Shown here piece after piece: positions 26,441 through 34,746 of a DNA stretch of 34,746 nucleotides. How positions within the stretch are numbered: the first letter of the stretch is position 1; every line of letters begins with the position of its first letter. Origin of the DNA: Lachnospiraceae bacterium (GTDB lineage: Bacteria; Bacillota; Clostridia; Lachnospirales; Lachnospiraceae); assembly GCA_024681595.1 (NCBI GenBank), contig JAILAN010000046.1, positions 1 to 34,746 on the forward strand, in the 5' to 3' direction. Below the pieces are notes generated by a model. That model searched no databases and was not told the origin of the DNA. It was given only the letters and a program-made list of their open reading frames with translations. The position numbers and the translations under genes were made by a program.

Positions 26441-29400
26441 TCTGTTTTGGCTACTGATCATAGGATTTATCATCTTTTCCGCTATGGTCTTTGTTCTGTG
26501 CGGACAGAGCAGTGTGATCTCCGTTCACGATAATCTCGATCTTTTTATACCTCAGTATAAGATGATGAAGAATTCCGGAACGTTCTTTGCCCATGGTGAG
26601 ATAACATCATTTCTGGCGGGCATCAACAGGGATGTTCTCCCCTCGGAATTCAATCTTTACACGATAGTTTTCTTTTTGCTTCCCGATTATCCGGCATACA
26701 TAGTCTGCTGGTTTATTAAGATACTTATAGCCATCGCAGGCGCAATGCTGCTGGGTCATGATGTATTCCGGGATGATTATAAAAAGTACAGACCGCTTAT
26801 TGTACTTTCCGGATTCGCATACGGAATACTCAATCTTTTCCCGAACTTCGGAATCGCATTTGCATCGATACCGCTGCTGGTTTACCTCATCCGCAGGATC
26901 ACTCTTAAGCCCAATGTTATCTGGTATATTCTGCTGCTTATATATCCTGCCCTCAGTTATTTTTCCTATCTGGGTATTTTCTTTATCGGATATCTGTGCG
27001 TTTTCTTCGTTTACAGGTGGATCAAAACCAAAAAGTTCCCCTGGCAGATTCTGATCGCCATACCTGTATTGTCAGCCGGATATGTTTTGTGTGAGTACAG
27101 ACTTTTTTACACCATGCTCATAAACAAGCAGGATACGATCAGGGTTTCTATGGTCCAGCCAAGCCTCGGATGGGGAGATATATTAAGGAATATCGGTGAG
27201 AGCTTTGTATTTGGCGACATGCATACCGAAAGCGTCCACAGATTCTTCGTCATGCCGGTCTGCCTTGCATTCTTTGTATTTCAGACAGTTATTTACATAC
27301 GGAAAAAAGAAGCAAAAAAGATTTTTCACGATCCTTTAAACGGAGTACTTCTGTTCATCCTGTTCAATTCCGTTATTTACGGGCTCTATTACTGGGAGCC
27401 TTTAAGAAATCTGTTCGAATTCATACTGCCTCCGTTAAAGGGCTTTGAATTCCAGAGAACGGAGTTTACCAATCCGTTCCTGTGGTATCTGGCCTTATTT
27501 ATCGTAGCTAAGAGGCTTTATGATATCATTCCCAAAGAAAAACTAAGATGGATACCGGGCGCTTTGATCACGGTTTCCGTTTTTGTCATCGTCCTTTCAA
27601 ATACCAGATTTAACGATCTGTATCATACCTGCTATGACAGGTATCACAGGATCGTTCACGGGACACCGTCAAATGAGCTTACGTATGAGGAGTTCTATTC
27701 TTCGAAACTCTTTGACGAGATCAAAGAAGACATAGATTATTGCGGTCAGTGGTCGGTAGCATACGGACTGTACCCTGCCGTTCTTGAATATAACGGTATC
27801 AATACTCTCGACGGATATCTCGGATATTATCCGGATTATTACAAAAAGGAATTCCGCAAGATAATCGAGCCTGCTCTTGACAGGGTTCCGGAATCAAAGA
27901 CCTACTATGACAACTGGGGTGCCAGATGTTACATGTATTCAGGAACATATACATCAAATGTAAATGCCCGCAGGGACTATGAGTATACGGATGAAGACCT
28001 TTATATAGATCTTGATGCCTTTAAGGACTGGGGAGGCAGATACATTTTCTCAAGAGTAGAGCTTAATAATGCCGAAGAAGTCGGTCTTGATCTTATCGAT
28101 GAATACTCCGATGAGAGTTCTCCGTATACGATCTATCTATATAAAACATCTTCGATCTATCAGACCAACGTTCACTCAGATGTTCCTTATGAACAGAGAC
28201 GTTCTCTTGACTATGACCTTGACAGGTTTGATGAGATCCTGGATGAGTTCGATGAAATGGCCGGAGTTGAGGACAGCGACAGTGTAACCGAAGAGGATGC
28301 CGGGCATCTGGCCGAACTGTATGATGAAGCCATAGATATCATGAACCGGATGTCTACATGCAAGGTTATGGCGGAAATTGAGTATTACGGAGATGTGGCA
28401 GATGATGACCTGGTAGAAATCAAGGATGAGATGTATGAAGACCTCCTTGATTATTCGGATTATTTCATGGCTTCGTTAAGAGATGTGGCTAACTCCGGAT
28501 ATGAGGATGCCCTAAAGGAAATACTTCGTCCCGAGATCGTCGATTCTCTCAAAGAATATGAGGATATGACGGATGAGGAAAAAGACAGATCACTTAAACT
28601 GGACAGCCTTCAGAGCGAATATGAACAGGCCACTATGGACGAGTATTATTTTGAATACGACGGTGAAGAGTGGACCGAAGAAATGCTGTATGAACGGGCT
28701 TCCACGATGAGTCGCAAGCAGATCAAGAAAATCTATGCCGGACTGTATGAAGCCAAGGCCGAAGTCCTGGGAGAGATATTCCTTGAGATACTCCAGCTAG
28801 AAAATGAGATCGCTAAAGAAGAGGGATACGATAATTATGCAGAGTATGCGTACAGCGAGATATATGCCAGAGACTACACTGTTGAGGATGTCAAAAAGCT
28901 CTGCAAAGAAGTCAGGGAACAGTGTTCCGAATATATGGCGGATACCCAGAACCTGTATAACAGGATCAGTTATTATGATCCCGGATATATAACGGATGAC
29001 GACAGACAGACATTTGAGATGATCTATGATTATCTTGACAAGATCGATCCGGAACTTCAGGATTCACTCGGACATCTGCTTGACTGCAACCTGTTTGACC
29101 TTAAGAGCACGCCGACCAAGCCCGATAAGGGATTTACCATGGAACTTCCGTATTACGGCGATGCATATATCTTTGATTCACCTTATGTATCGAGCAGAGA
29201 TCTTTTTACCTATGTTCATGAATTCGGACATTACAACAATGCCTACCACACCCAGGAGGATGAATTTGAAGGCGTTGCAAACCTCGATACAGCCGAGATA
29301 CATTCTCAGGGACTGGAAGCACTCTTTTGCAGATATTACAGTGACATGTACGGTGAAGAGGTCGGAGCCTACCTGCAGGCTGAGGAAATATACGGATTGA

Positions 29401-29825
29401 TGAACTCCGTGTTCAGCGCCTGTATGGTCGCGGAATTTGAGATATATGCCCACGAAAATCCCGACAGTACCGTTAAGGAGCTGGGTGAATATTATGCCAG
29501 ACTCGCCGATGAATACGGTCTTAGCATATTTGGATTTAAGGAGGATTATTCCTGGGTAGATACACCGCATATTTTCGTGCAGCCGCTGTATTATATCTCA
29601 TATGCAACATCAGCACTGGCTGCGCTCGATATTTATACCCTGTCGCTGGAAAACTATGAACAGGCATGTGAAAAATACATGCAGATCACAGCGTTTAAGA
29701 GTTATTGGTATTTCAGGGAAACAATACAGTATGTCGGACTTCCTGACGTGTTTAAAAAGGGAGTTTCCGGCCGTATATTTGAGGAGTGCTACAAGAGTCT
29801 TAAAAAGACTGTCAAAGGACTTTAA
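26421..29825 (+). CDS. DUF6044-like polytopic membrane protein fused to an extracytoplasmic M3-family zinc peptidase
   Basis: This single frame of 1134 residues has two whole domains. Residues 1-394 form a multi-helix membrane region (about nine to eleven segments) with the external-loop motif VHDNLD (35-40). Together with an external domain at 395-580 it resembles DUF6044/GT-C-type proteins. Residues about 590-1134 are an M3 oligopeptidase: helical N-lobe, zinc motif HEFGH (933-937), probable third ligand Glu959 in TAEIHSQGLE, and the late YYISYATSALAALDIY block (about 1057) used in substrate binding. All metal ligands are present, so activity is plausible. By topology the peptidase should lie outside the cell. 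It starts at TTG and overlaps the GT2 gene by 20 bases. No Shine-Dalgarno is seen at the domain junction, so a single fused product is likely. Confidence 0.88.
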   Translation: MKKIKANLFWLLIIGFIIFSAMVFVLCGQSSVISVHDNLDLFIPQYKMMKNSGTFFAHGEITSFLAGINRDVLPSEFNLYTIVFFLLPDYPAYIVCWFIKILIAIAGAMLLGHDVFRDDYKKYRPLIVLSGFAYGILNLFPNFGIAFASIPLLVYLIRRITLKPNVIWYILLLIYPALSYFSYLGIFFIGYLCVFFVYRWIKTKKFPWQILIAIPVLSAGYVLCEYRLFYTMLINKQDTIRVSMVQPSLGWGDILRNIGESFVFGDMHTESVHRFFVMPVCLAFFVFQTVIYIRKKEAKKIFHDPLNGVLLFILFNSVIYGLYYWEPLRNLFEFILPPLKGFEFQRTEFTNPFLWYLALFIVAKRLYDIIPKEKLRWIPGALITVSVFVIVLSNTRFNDLYHTCYDRYHRIVHGTPSNELTYEEFYSSKLFDEIKEDIDYCGQWSVAYGLYPAVLEYNGINTLDGYLGYYPDYYKKEFRKIIEPALDRVPESKTYYDNWGARCYMYSGTYTSNVNARRDYEYTDEDLYIDLDAFKDWGGRYIFSRVELNNAEEVGLDLIDEYSDESSPYTIYLYKTSSIYQTNVHSDVPYEQRRSLDYDLDRFDEILDEFDEMAGVEDSDSVTEEDAGHLAELYDEAIDIMNRMSTCKVMAEIEYYGDVADDDLVEIKDEMYEDLLDYSDYFMASLRDVANSGYEDALKEILRPEIVDSLKEYEDMTDEEKDRSLKLDSLQSEYEQATMDEYYFEYDGEEWTEEMLYERASTMSRKQIKKIYAGLYEAKAEVLGEIFLEILQLENEIAKEEGYDNYAEYAYSEIYARDYTVEDVKKLCKEVREQCSEYMADTQNLYNRISYYDPGYITDDDRQTFEMIYDYLDKIDPELQDSLGHLLDCNLFDLKSTPTKPDKGFTMELPYYGDAYIFDSPYVSSRDLFTYVHEFGHYNNAYHTQEDEFEGVANLDTAEIHSQGLEALFCRYYSDMYGEEVGAYLQAEEIYGLMNSVFSACMVAEFEIYAHENPDSTVKELGEYYARLADEYGLSIFGFKEDYSWVDTPHIFVQPLYYISYATSALAALDIYTLSLENYEQACEKYMQITAFKSYWYFRETIQYVGLPDVFKKGVSGRIFEECYKSLKKTVKGL

Positions 29826-29830
29826 TATTC

Positions 29831-31528
29831 ATGAGCTTCTTTAAGAACAAGGCAATTAAATATTTGTCGATCATTATCCTGTCTCTATTGACCTCACTTG
29901 TCATAGGTCTGCCCTCATTTGACAGAGACTATTCCATGCCGGACACATCGGGATCCGTAGATCTTAAAACTGTTTCCGGAACGGTAAATGATGCTTCGTT
30001 TGACCCTTCAGCCGGGATATTTGATGCTGCTGATTACGGTGATGCCTATATCCTGTATGAGAATTTCGGGCAGAGTGGAAAGGGTGTTTATCTTAAACTG
30101 GATTCACCTGCCGAAAAGGATATTGAAGTTAAGATCTACTGGACGGCTGCCGGAGATGACGGACTTACCGAACAGCTGTCCGAGAGCAGAACGATAAAAA
30201 AGGGACATGATGCTGCCTTTATCCGGATTCCGTCCTATACGTTAGGCATTCTGAGAGTGGATATTTCTGACGACTGTGTCATAAATTCACTTTTGCTGAC
30301 ATCATCTAGACCTTCGGTAAGGTATTCATTATCAAATGCCGACATGGCTGCATTTGCGATAAGATTCGCTCTTATACTGGGAGTGCTGATCCTGGCAATG
30401 ATCTCATTTAAAGAAGATGCAGATAAAGGAGCTTTTTCGTTAAGGACGGTATTTACCGGTAATGATAACAGACCCGGACACAGATATGAGCTCGACAGGG
30501 TCAGAACGCTGGCTGCCATCATGGTCATAATGATGCATTCCATATGCGACATATTTATTCCTCATGTGGAAAAAGGACAGCCCGGATACGGAATATTCAG
30601 GTTTGTGCTTGCGGCTTCCCTGGGATGTAATGCACTATACGTGATGCTTAGCGGGTGCCTTATCCTTCGACCTTCCGAAGAATCGATCAGGGATTTTTAT
30701 GTAAGGAGAGCCGGAAGGGTAGTCATACCAACCCTGTGCTATTACTTCCTCTATATGTTCCTTGGATATCCGAGGGAGATGTTCGGAAACGGTATAGCTG
30801 AAGGACTTAAGAACTGCGGACGGGAGCTTTTATCAGGCAGAAGCGCCTATATGCCTCATATGTGGCTCGTGTATACGATCATAGGATTATATATCCTGGC
30901 ACCTTTCCTGCGCATACTGCTAAAACATATAACAGAATCACAGCTTGCGGGACTTCTCATTGCGGGCTTTATGATCAACATGCTCGTGATGTATCTGCCC
31001 CTTCTTGGACTGTCATTCGGGATAGAGACTTCGATCGCGTCATGGACGGGCCTGTTCCTTTTGGGATATTACATGAACACGGAACATGCCGCAAAGTATT
31101 ACAACGCGTTCATGGTTCTCGGAGTTATCGGGTTTATTGCATCATTTGCAATGATATATCATGATCCCGATATTCTTTACTATACCTGTAATCAGGCTTC
31201 GAATATGTGGCTTGTCGGATGCGGGGTATTTGCCTTCTTTAACAGATTTAAGAATGTATTCGGCAAAAAGAATGTGGTCATCGGAACGCTGTCGAAGTAT
31301 AACTTCTCCATCATGCTGGTGCATATATTGCTGCTGATGAAAGTTGTCCTTCCTATAGGATGGAGAATGGAATACGAGTACGGACACCTGACACTCTTTA
31401 TCGTGCTCATCATAGTGGTGTGCCTCGTACTGTCCTATGTATGTGCGCTCATATATGACAACACCGCGGTCAAAGCCGCGATGTTTGTATACGATAAGAT
31501 AACAGGTAACGGCAGGAAAAAGGATTAA
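29831..31528 (+). CDS. Acyltransferase-3 (OafA-like) protein with an N-terminal extracytoplasmic domain
   Basis: This 565-residue protein begins with a membrane anchor (about 9-28). An external, probably beta-rich domain of about 135 residues (35-170) follows, then a second helix (172-194). The acyltransferase-3 domain starts near 220. Its signature R-x10-H is Arg225 and His236 (RTLAAIMVIMMHS), and about nine further membrane helices follow. Family members transfer acetyl or other acyl groups to surface glycans. The extra external domain might bind the acceptor glycan, which is inference. It starts 5 bases after the fusion gene and takes its Shine-Dalgarno (AAAGGA) from that gene's end, so it is coupled to it. 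The stop overlaps the convergent prs stop. Confidence 0.88.
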   Translation: MSFFKNKAIKYLSIIILSLLTSLVIGLPSFDRDYSMPDTSGSVDLKTVSGTVNDASFDPSAGIFDAADYGDAYILYENFGQSGKGVYLKLDSPAEKDIEVKIYWTAAGDDGLTEQLSESRTIKKGHDAAFIRIPSYTLGILRVDISDDCVINSLLLTSSRPSVRYSLSNADMAAFAIRFALILGVLILAMISFKEDADKGAFSLRTVFTGNDNRPGHRYELDRVRTLAAIMVIMMHSICDIFIPHVEKGQPGYGIFRFVLAASLGCNALYVMLSGCLILRPSEESIRDFYVRRAGRVVIPTLCYYFLYMFLGYPREMFGNGIAEGLKNCGRELLSGRSAYMPHMWLVYTIIGLYILAPFLRILLKHITESQLAGLLIAGFMINMLVMYLPLLGLSFGIETSIASWTGLFLLGYYMNTEHAAKYYNAFMVLGVIGFIASFAMIYHDPDILYYTCNQASNMWLVGCGVFAFFNRFKNVFGKKNVVIGTLSKYNFSIMLVHILLLMKVVLPIGWRMEYEYGHLTLFIVLIIVVCLVLSYVCALIYDNTAVKAAMFVYDKITGNGRKKD

Positions 31529-32715
31529 CCTTCGAGTTCTCCGTTTCTGTATTTGGTAACGATGGCCTGGATCCTCTCGTTGGGATTCAGCAGATCTGAT
31601 ATGGATGCATCATGGTTCAGCGTATCGATGAGATACGCTATATATTTACTCAAGTCACAGTCTATATACCATTCACGTCCCAGCAGCTCGGGAGTCTGAT
31701 AAATGAGGTTGGTGGTAAGGACATTCGTTATGATGCCTTCCTGATATGCCTTGTCGAATTTCTCCAGTCCGCCGGTAAACAATCCGAATGTAGCACAGAT
31801 AAATATCCTGCTCGCTTTGCGCTTTTTAAGCTCTGCAGCAACTTCAAGCACGCTCTCGCCGGATGATATCATGTCATCGACTATGATAACATCCTTGTTT
31901 TCAACTGATGCTCCGAGGAACTCGTGAGCGACTATGGGATTACGTCCGTCTACGACTTTGGTATAGTCCCTTCTCTTATAGAACATACCCATATCAAGAC
32001 CGAGCACGTTGGCCATATAAATGGCTCTTCGCATGCCGCCTTCATCAGGGCTTATTACCATCATGTGAGAAGAATCAAGCTCCAGCCCCTTAACATGGTT
32101 CAGGAGTCCTTTTATGAACTGATATGTAACCTGAACGGTTTCGAAACCACTAAGAGGTATAGCATTCTGTACTCTGGGATCATGAGCGTCAAACGTGATT
32201 ATGTTGTCGACACCCATCCTGACCATCTCCTGCAGAGCCAGAGCGCAGTCAAGAGACTCACGTGCGGTACGCTTGTGCTGTCTGGACTCATAAAGGAACG
32301 GCATGATGACGGTGATCCTTCTGGCTTTGCCTCCGACTGCTGCGATTATCCTTTTCAGATCCTGATAATGATCGTCGGGAGACATATGGTTCTTGAAGCC
32401 ACACAGGGAATATGTGAGGCTGTAGTTTGCTACATCAACGAGGAGATAAAGATCTGCTCCTCTGACAGATTCAAGTATCATGCCCTTGGCTTCACCTGAA
32501 CCGAAACGCGGCACCTTGGCGGGCAGAATGTAGGAATCTCTCTGGTATCCTGCAAATGCGAGGCTGTTCTTGTGCTCGCTCTCCCTTTGCGTACGCCACT
32601 TTACGAGGTATTGATCCACCTTTTCACCGAGTGATTTGCACCCTTCAAGAGGGATTATCCTCAGTGAGCCGACGGGTATTGTTTCGAGGTTTCTTGTCTC
32701 TTCGCGTTCTGACAT
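31525..32715 (-). CDS. prs: Ribose-phosphate pyrophosphokinase, long form
   Basis: PRPP synthetase makes phosphoribosyl pyrophosphate from ribose-5-phosphate and ATP for nucleotide, His and Trp synthesis. At 396 residues it is about 80 longer than the usual 315, with extra residues at the N-terminus and in loops. Recognisable parts are ESVRGADLYLLVD, MPFLYESRQHKRTARES (the ATP-loop equivalent of the RQD region), ITFDAHDPRVQN (metal and ribose site), VISPDEGGMRRA, and the PRPP loop VIIVDDMISSGES. The loop has SSGES where TGGT or TAGT is common. AAAGGAA precedes the ATG. It is the last gene of the dnaD-dnaC-prs run, 3 bases after dnaC. The assignment is firm, but the divergence from classical Prs is clear. 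Confidence 0.87.
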   Translation of the reverse strand: MSEREETRNLETIPVGSLRIIPLEGCKSLGEKVDQYLVKWRTQRESEHKNSLAFAGYQRDSYILPAKVPRFGSGEAKGMILESVRGADLYLLVDVANYSLTYSLCGFKNHMSPDDHYQDLKRIIAAVGGKARRITVIMPFLYESRQHKRTARESLDCALALQEMVRMGVDNIITFDAHDPRVQNAIPLSGFETVQVTYQFIKGLLNHVKGLELDSSHMMVISPDEGGMRRAIYMANVLGLDMGMFYKRRDYTKVVDGRNPIVAHEFLGASVENKDVIIVDDMISSGESVLEVAAELKKRKASRIFICATFGLFTGGLEKFDKAYQEGIITNVLTTNLIYQTPELLGREWYIDCDLSKYIAYLIDTLNHDASISDLLNPNERIQAIVTKYRNGELEG

Positions 32716-32718
32716 TGA

Positions 32719-33699
32719 TTATTCCTTTCGACCCGGGGTCTGCGCGGTTCTCTTTATCCTGCGGATATCGGGACCGGAGATCCTGTAAATACTGTATCTT
32801 TGAGCAATTCTTGAAAAGATCCTGTCTTCGTATCTATCCTTTAGATCCTCCAGGGTCAGATTGGTAGAAATGACAGTTGATCTTTGTGAGAGGTGTCTTT
32901 CGTTAAGCAATGAGAATAACTGTGTGGCCACGGCACTGCTCATCAGCTCAGTACCAAGGTCGTCTATGATAAGGAGATCACATTCATAAATATCGCTAAG
33001 AACAGACCTTGATTCCTCGGGATCGCCGTGATTGAACATGACATCCGACAGCGCCTCAAAGAGCTTCACAGCCGAAAAATAAATGACACAGTATCCTCTG
33101 TCAAGGAGTTCCCGTGCTATACAGCAGCTAAGGAACGATTTCCCGGTACCTACTGTACCACAAAAAAGAAGATTCTGATAGTCTTTATCGAAATTATCCG
33201 TGAAAGATCGTGCAGCCGATACTGCGGATTTGAACCTGCTAAGATCTTCTCCTTCGTAATAATCATAAGACAAAGAACTAAAATTATCTTCTTTGAGGAG
33301 CTGTGAAATATGTGATTGTGAATAGAGGATATTTATGATGTTCTGACGCAGACAGTGACACTTTCGACCGTCGATGTACCCGGTATCTTTGCAGTCAGGA
33401 CAGTTGTACTTTACTTCCAGATAATCGGCAGGATAACCGGCCTTGATCAACAGATCGGCTCTCTTTTTCGACAGCTCGTCGATCCGTCGTATGATATCTT
33501 CAGCTGATGAACCGCCTGCGCCCAGAGTTGCTTTTATATGCTCCGCACTTAAAGATGCGATCTCATCGCCCAGACGTGAATACTCGGGGTAATGCTCATT
33601 GATATATGCAATACGATCGTTGTTTTCACGCTCGTTATGCAGTCTTACACGCTCATATTCACGGATTATGGAATCGTATTGTGCGTTGGTCAGGGCCAC
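32719..33699 (-). CDS. dnaC: DnaC/DnaI-type helicase loader ATPase
   Basis: The 326-residue AAA+ protein loads the replicative helicase at origins and restart sites. A small zinc-binding cluster lies near residue 105 (CPDCKDTGY then CHCLRQ), as in DnaI-type loaders. The ATPase follows with Walker A GTVGTGKSFL (about 183-192), Walker B LLIIDDLGTE and the sensor segment VISTNLT. The C-terminus has the arginine-finger-like RIFSRIAQR. It could be mistaken for IS21 helper IstB, but the N-terminal zinc region and the dnaD neighbour favour a replication role. It follows dnaD by 9 bases. Confidence 0.88.
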   Translation of the reverse strand: MALTNAQYDSIIREYERVRLHNERENNDRIAYINEHYPEYSRLGDEIASLSAEHIKATLGAGGSSAEDIIRRIDELSKKRADLLIKAGYPADYLEVKYNCPDCKDTGYIDGRKCHCLRQNIINILYSQSHISQLLKEDNFSSLSYDYYEGEDLSRFKSAVSAARSFTDNFDKDYQNLLFCGTVGTGKSFLSCCIARELLDRGYCVIYFSAVKLFEALSDVMFNHGDPEESRSVLSDIYECDLLIIDDLGTELMSSAVATQLFSLLNERHLSQRSTVISTNLTLEDLKDRYEDRIFSRIAQRYSIYRISGPDIRRIKRTAQTPGRKE

Positions 33700-33708
33700 T
33701 TTTTACTC

Positions 33709-34746
33709 CTAGTTGCTCAGCAGTTCTTTTTCGAGATCTGAATTCGAAGAAGAGTCATTATGTGCGAACTTCTTATACTGAGGCATATTGCTTCTGGCAG
33801 CAGCAGCTTTTTTCTTGGCAAAGCCTTCGTCCAGAGAATCTATGTCGGATTTTTTATGTACTCCCGAAGCATGCCAGCTGGAAAGTATGCTGTCGGCATA
33901 GGAAAAACGGTGATTGTCCGTAGCCATAACGGTTCGTCTGCACGCTTCAGCTATGATATCCGTTCCGTATCCGTATTCACCTCTCCACCGCTCGATGAAA
34001 TCTATCTCGGTCCTTGTGGGGCTTCCGGACTTACCGAGCAGTTTCATGATATCGTAGACTTCCTTGTCATATTTGTGAACGGATGCTTTGGCTTCCTTGG
34101 GTGTTTTGATTCCTTCCTCGAACCATCCGAGAGCAACCTTTTCTATATAACGAAGATCCTTTTTGCCTCTTGAAGCGCTGTATTCAAAAAGATAATAGAT
34201 GAGATCTGTTGAGAAACCCAGTTCATCCTGGATGTACATTAAAGTTCTTATATCTGACGGTGTCAATGTCTTGCCAAGATACTGCTCGATAACAAAAATG
34301 AATTCATCAAAACCTTCGGATTTTCTGAAGTTGCTTATATCATCGGCTGTGTATGAACTCTTGACAGATGCCGGAGTTTTGGCTTCGGATTCCGTGCCGG
34401 TAACAGTAGAAGATAAAGGCTCGCTTCGAACAGGGAGCTGCACTATGGGTGCCAGAGTAACGGTATTATCCACGGGACGCTCGTCACGATTAGAAGCTGT
34501 ACGGGGATCTTCATCCTGCATGGTCAGATCAAGTAATCTGACACCGACAAGGTTCTTTGACTGGTCATATTCAAGGGACAGAAGACCCTTCTTTTCCCAG
34601 TATTTAAGAGCTCTCGTTACATCCTTTTCAGTATAGTTGAACTGATCTGCCAGATCAGATATGCTGCAGTTTTTGTGTGCACAGATCACTCTCAGCAGAT
34701 ACAGATATATCTTTATCTGTGCGTCATTGGCGTCTCCCATGTAGTT
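33709..34746 (-). CDS. dnaD: DnaD-domain primosome protein (5' end beyond the window)
   Basis: The frame is open to the right edge: the two codons before the first Met are Asn-Tyr. The ...NYMGDANDAQIKIYLYLLR context is typical of the interior of such proteins, so the true start is probably outside the window. At least 345 residues remain. A winged-helix N-terminus (SISDLADQFNYTEKDVTRALKYWEKKG) precedes two DnaB_2/DnaD helical domains, one near 130-210 (YLGKTLTPSDIRTLMYIQDELGF) and one near 225-300 (LGKSGSPTRTEIDFIERWRGEYGYG). In between is a polar linker. The protein helps open DNA and load helicase with DnaC in low-GC Gram-positives. It is the first gene of the visible minus-strand run. Confidence 0.87.
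   Translation of the reverse strand, partial: NYMGDANDAQIKIYLYLLRVICAHKNCSISDLADQFNYTEKDVTRALKYWEKKGLLSLEYDQSKNLVGVRLLDLTMQDEDPRTASNRDERPVDNTVTLAPIVQLPVRSEPLSSTVTGTESEAKTPASVKSSYTADDISNFRKSEGFDEFIFVIEQYLGKTLTPSDIRTLMYIQDELGFSTDLIYYLFEYSASRGKKDLRYIEKVALGWFEEGIKTPKEAKASVHKYDKEVYDIMKLLGKSGSPTRTEIDFIERWRGEYGYGTDIIAEACRRTVMATDNHRFSYADSILSSWHASGVHKKSDIDSLDEGFAKKKAAAARSNMPQYKKFAHNDSSSNSDLEKELLSN

Noticed and set aside
28150-28260. The long fusion gene as two genes joined by a sequencing error
   Set aside because: The frame is open throughout, codon use does not change at the junction, and no Shine-Dalgarno with a start codon is present there. Only re-sequencing or homologues could overturn this.
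32719-33699. The ATPase as an IS21 IstB transposition helper
   Set aside because: No transposase or inverted repeats are nearby, and the zinc-binding N-terminus and dnaD neighbour fit a helicase loader.
1-34746. CRISPR arrays, tRNA genes, phage or IS elements
   Set aside because: I saw no regularly spaced repeats, no tRNA-like cloverleaf in the gaps, and no transposase, integrase or phage structural gene.

Overview
The window looks like a piece of a Lachnospiraceae chromosome (Clostridia, low-to-moderate GC, probably Butyrivibrio or a close relative). The placement rests on Gram-positive features: PRPP synthetase of a long form, DnaD/DnaC-type primosome genes, an hprK-rapZ-whiA-HPr cluster, DUF1846, and surface glycan genes typical of that family. 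It is inference, since there is no rRNA in the window. Almost all of the DNA is coding, genes are tightly packed, and I see no tRNA, rRNA, IS element, prophage or CRISPR.

Layout on the + strand, left part: the 3' end of ileS, then glgP and a DUF1846 gene, closed by a hairpin terminator. A promoter then drives ftsH, followed by uvrC. Next comes a carbon-sensing and cell-envelope cluster: hprK, a ROK glucokinase, murB, rapZ, a short whiA and an HPr paralogue. The HPr paralogue has lost the PTS histidine but keeps the serine that HPr kinase modifies, so it looks like Crh of Bacillus. A strong promoter and a textbook terminator enclose fba (fructose-bisphosphate aldolase).

Middle part: a 7-TM hybrid histidine kinase (HK-REC-HPt), a convergent GNAT acetyltransferase overlapping its 3' end, and ppiB. 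After a 300-base AT-rich gap with terminators comes a minus-strand gene for an Asp-rich protein of an uncharacterised family. Diverging from it is a lipoprotein related to GH9 cellulases that lacks the catalytic aspartates.

Right part: a + strand run of plsC, murF, ddl, a GT2 glycosyltransferase, a 1134-residue protein, and an acyltransferase-3 protein with an extracytoplasmic domain. The 1134-residue protein joins a DUF6044-like polytopic membrane protein to a complete M3-family zinc peptidase. The last three look like one surface-glycan module, and the membrane protein-peptidase fusion is the most unusual object in the window. The far right is a minus-strand operon dnaD-dnaC-prs that meets the acyltransferase gene stop-to-stop. 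dnaD runs off the window edge.

How they fit: much of the window is housekeeping for wall precursor synthesis (murB, murF, ddl), lipid synthesis (plsC), glycogen and glucose entry into glycolysis (glgP, glk, fba), and carbon signalling (hprK plus the Crh-like HPr, which would read fructose-1,6-bisphosphate). The accessory content is concentrated at about 19.1-22.2 kb and 25.5-31.5 kb.
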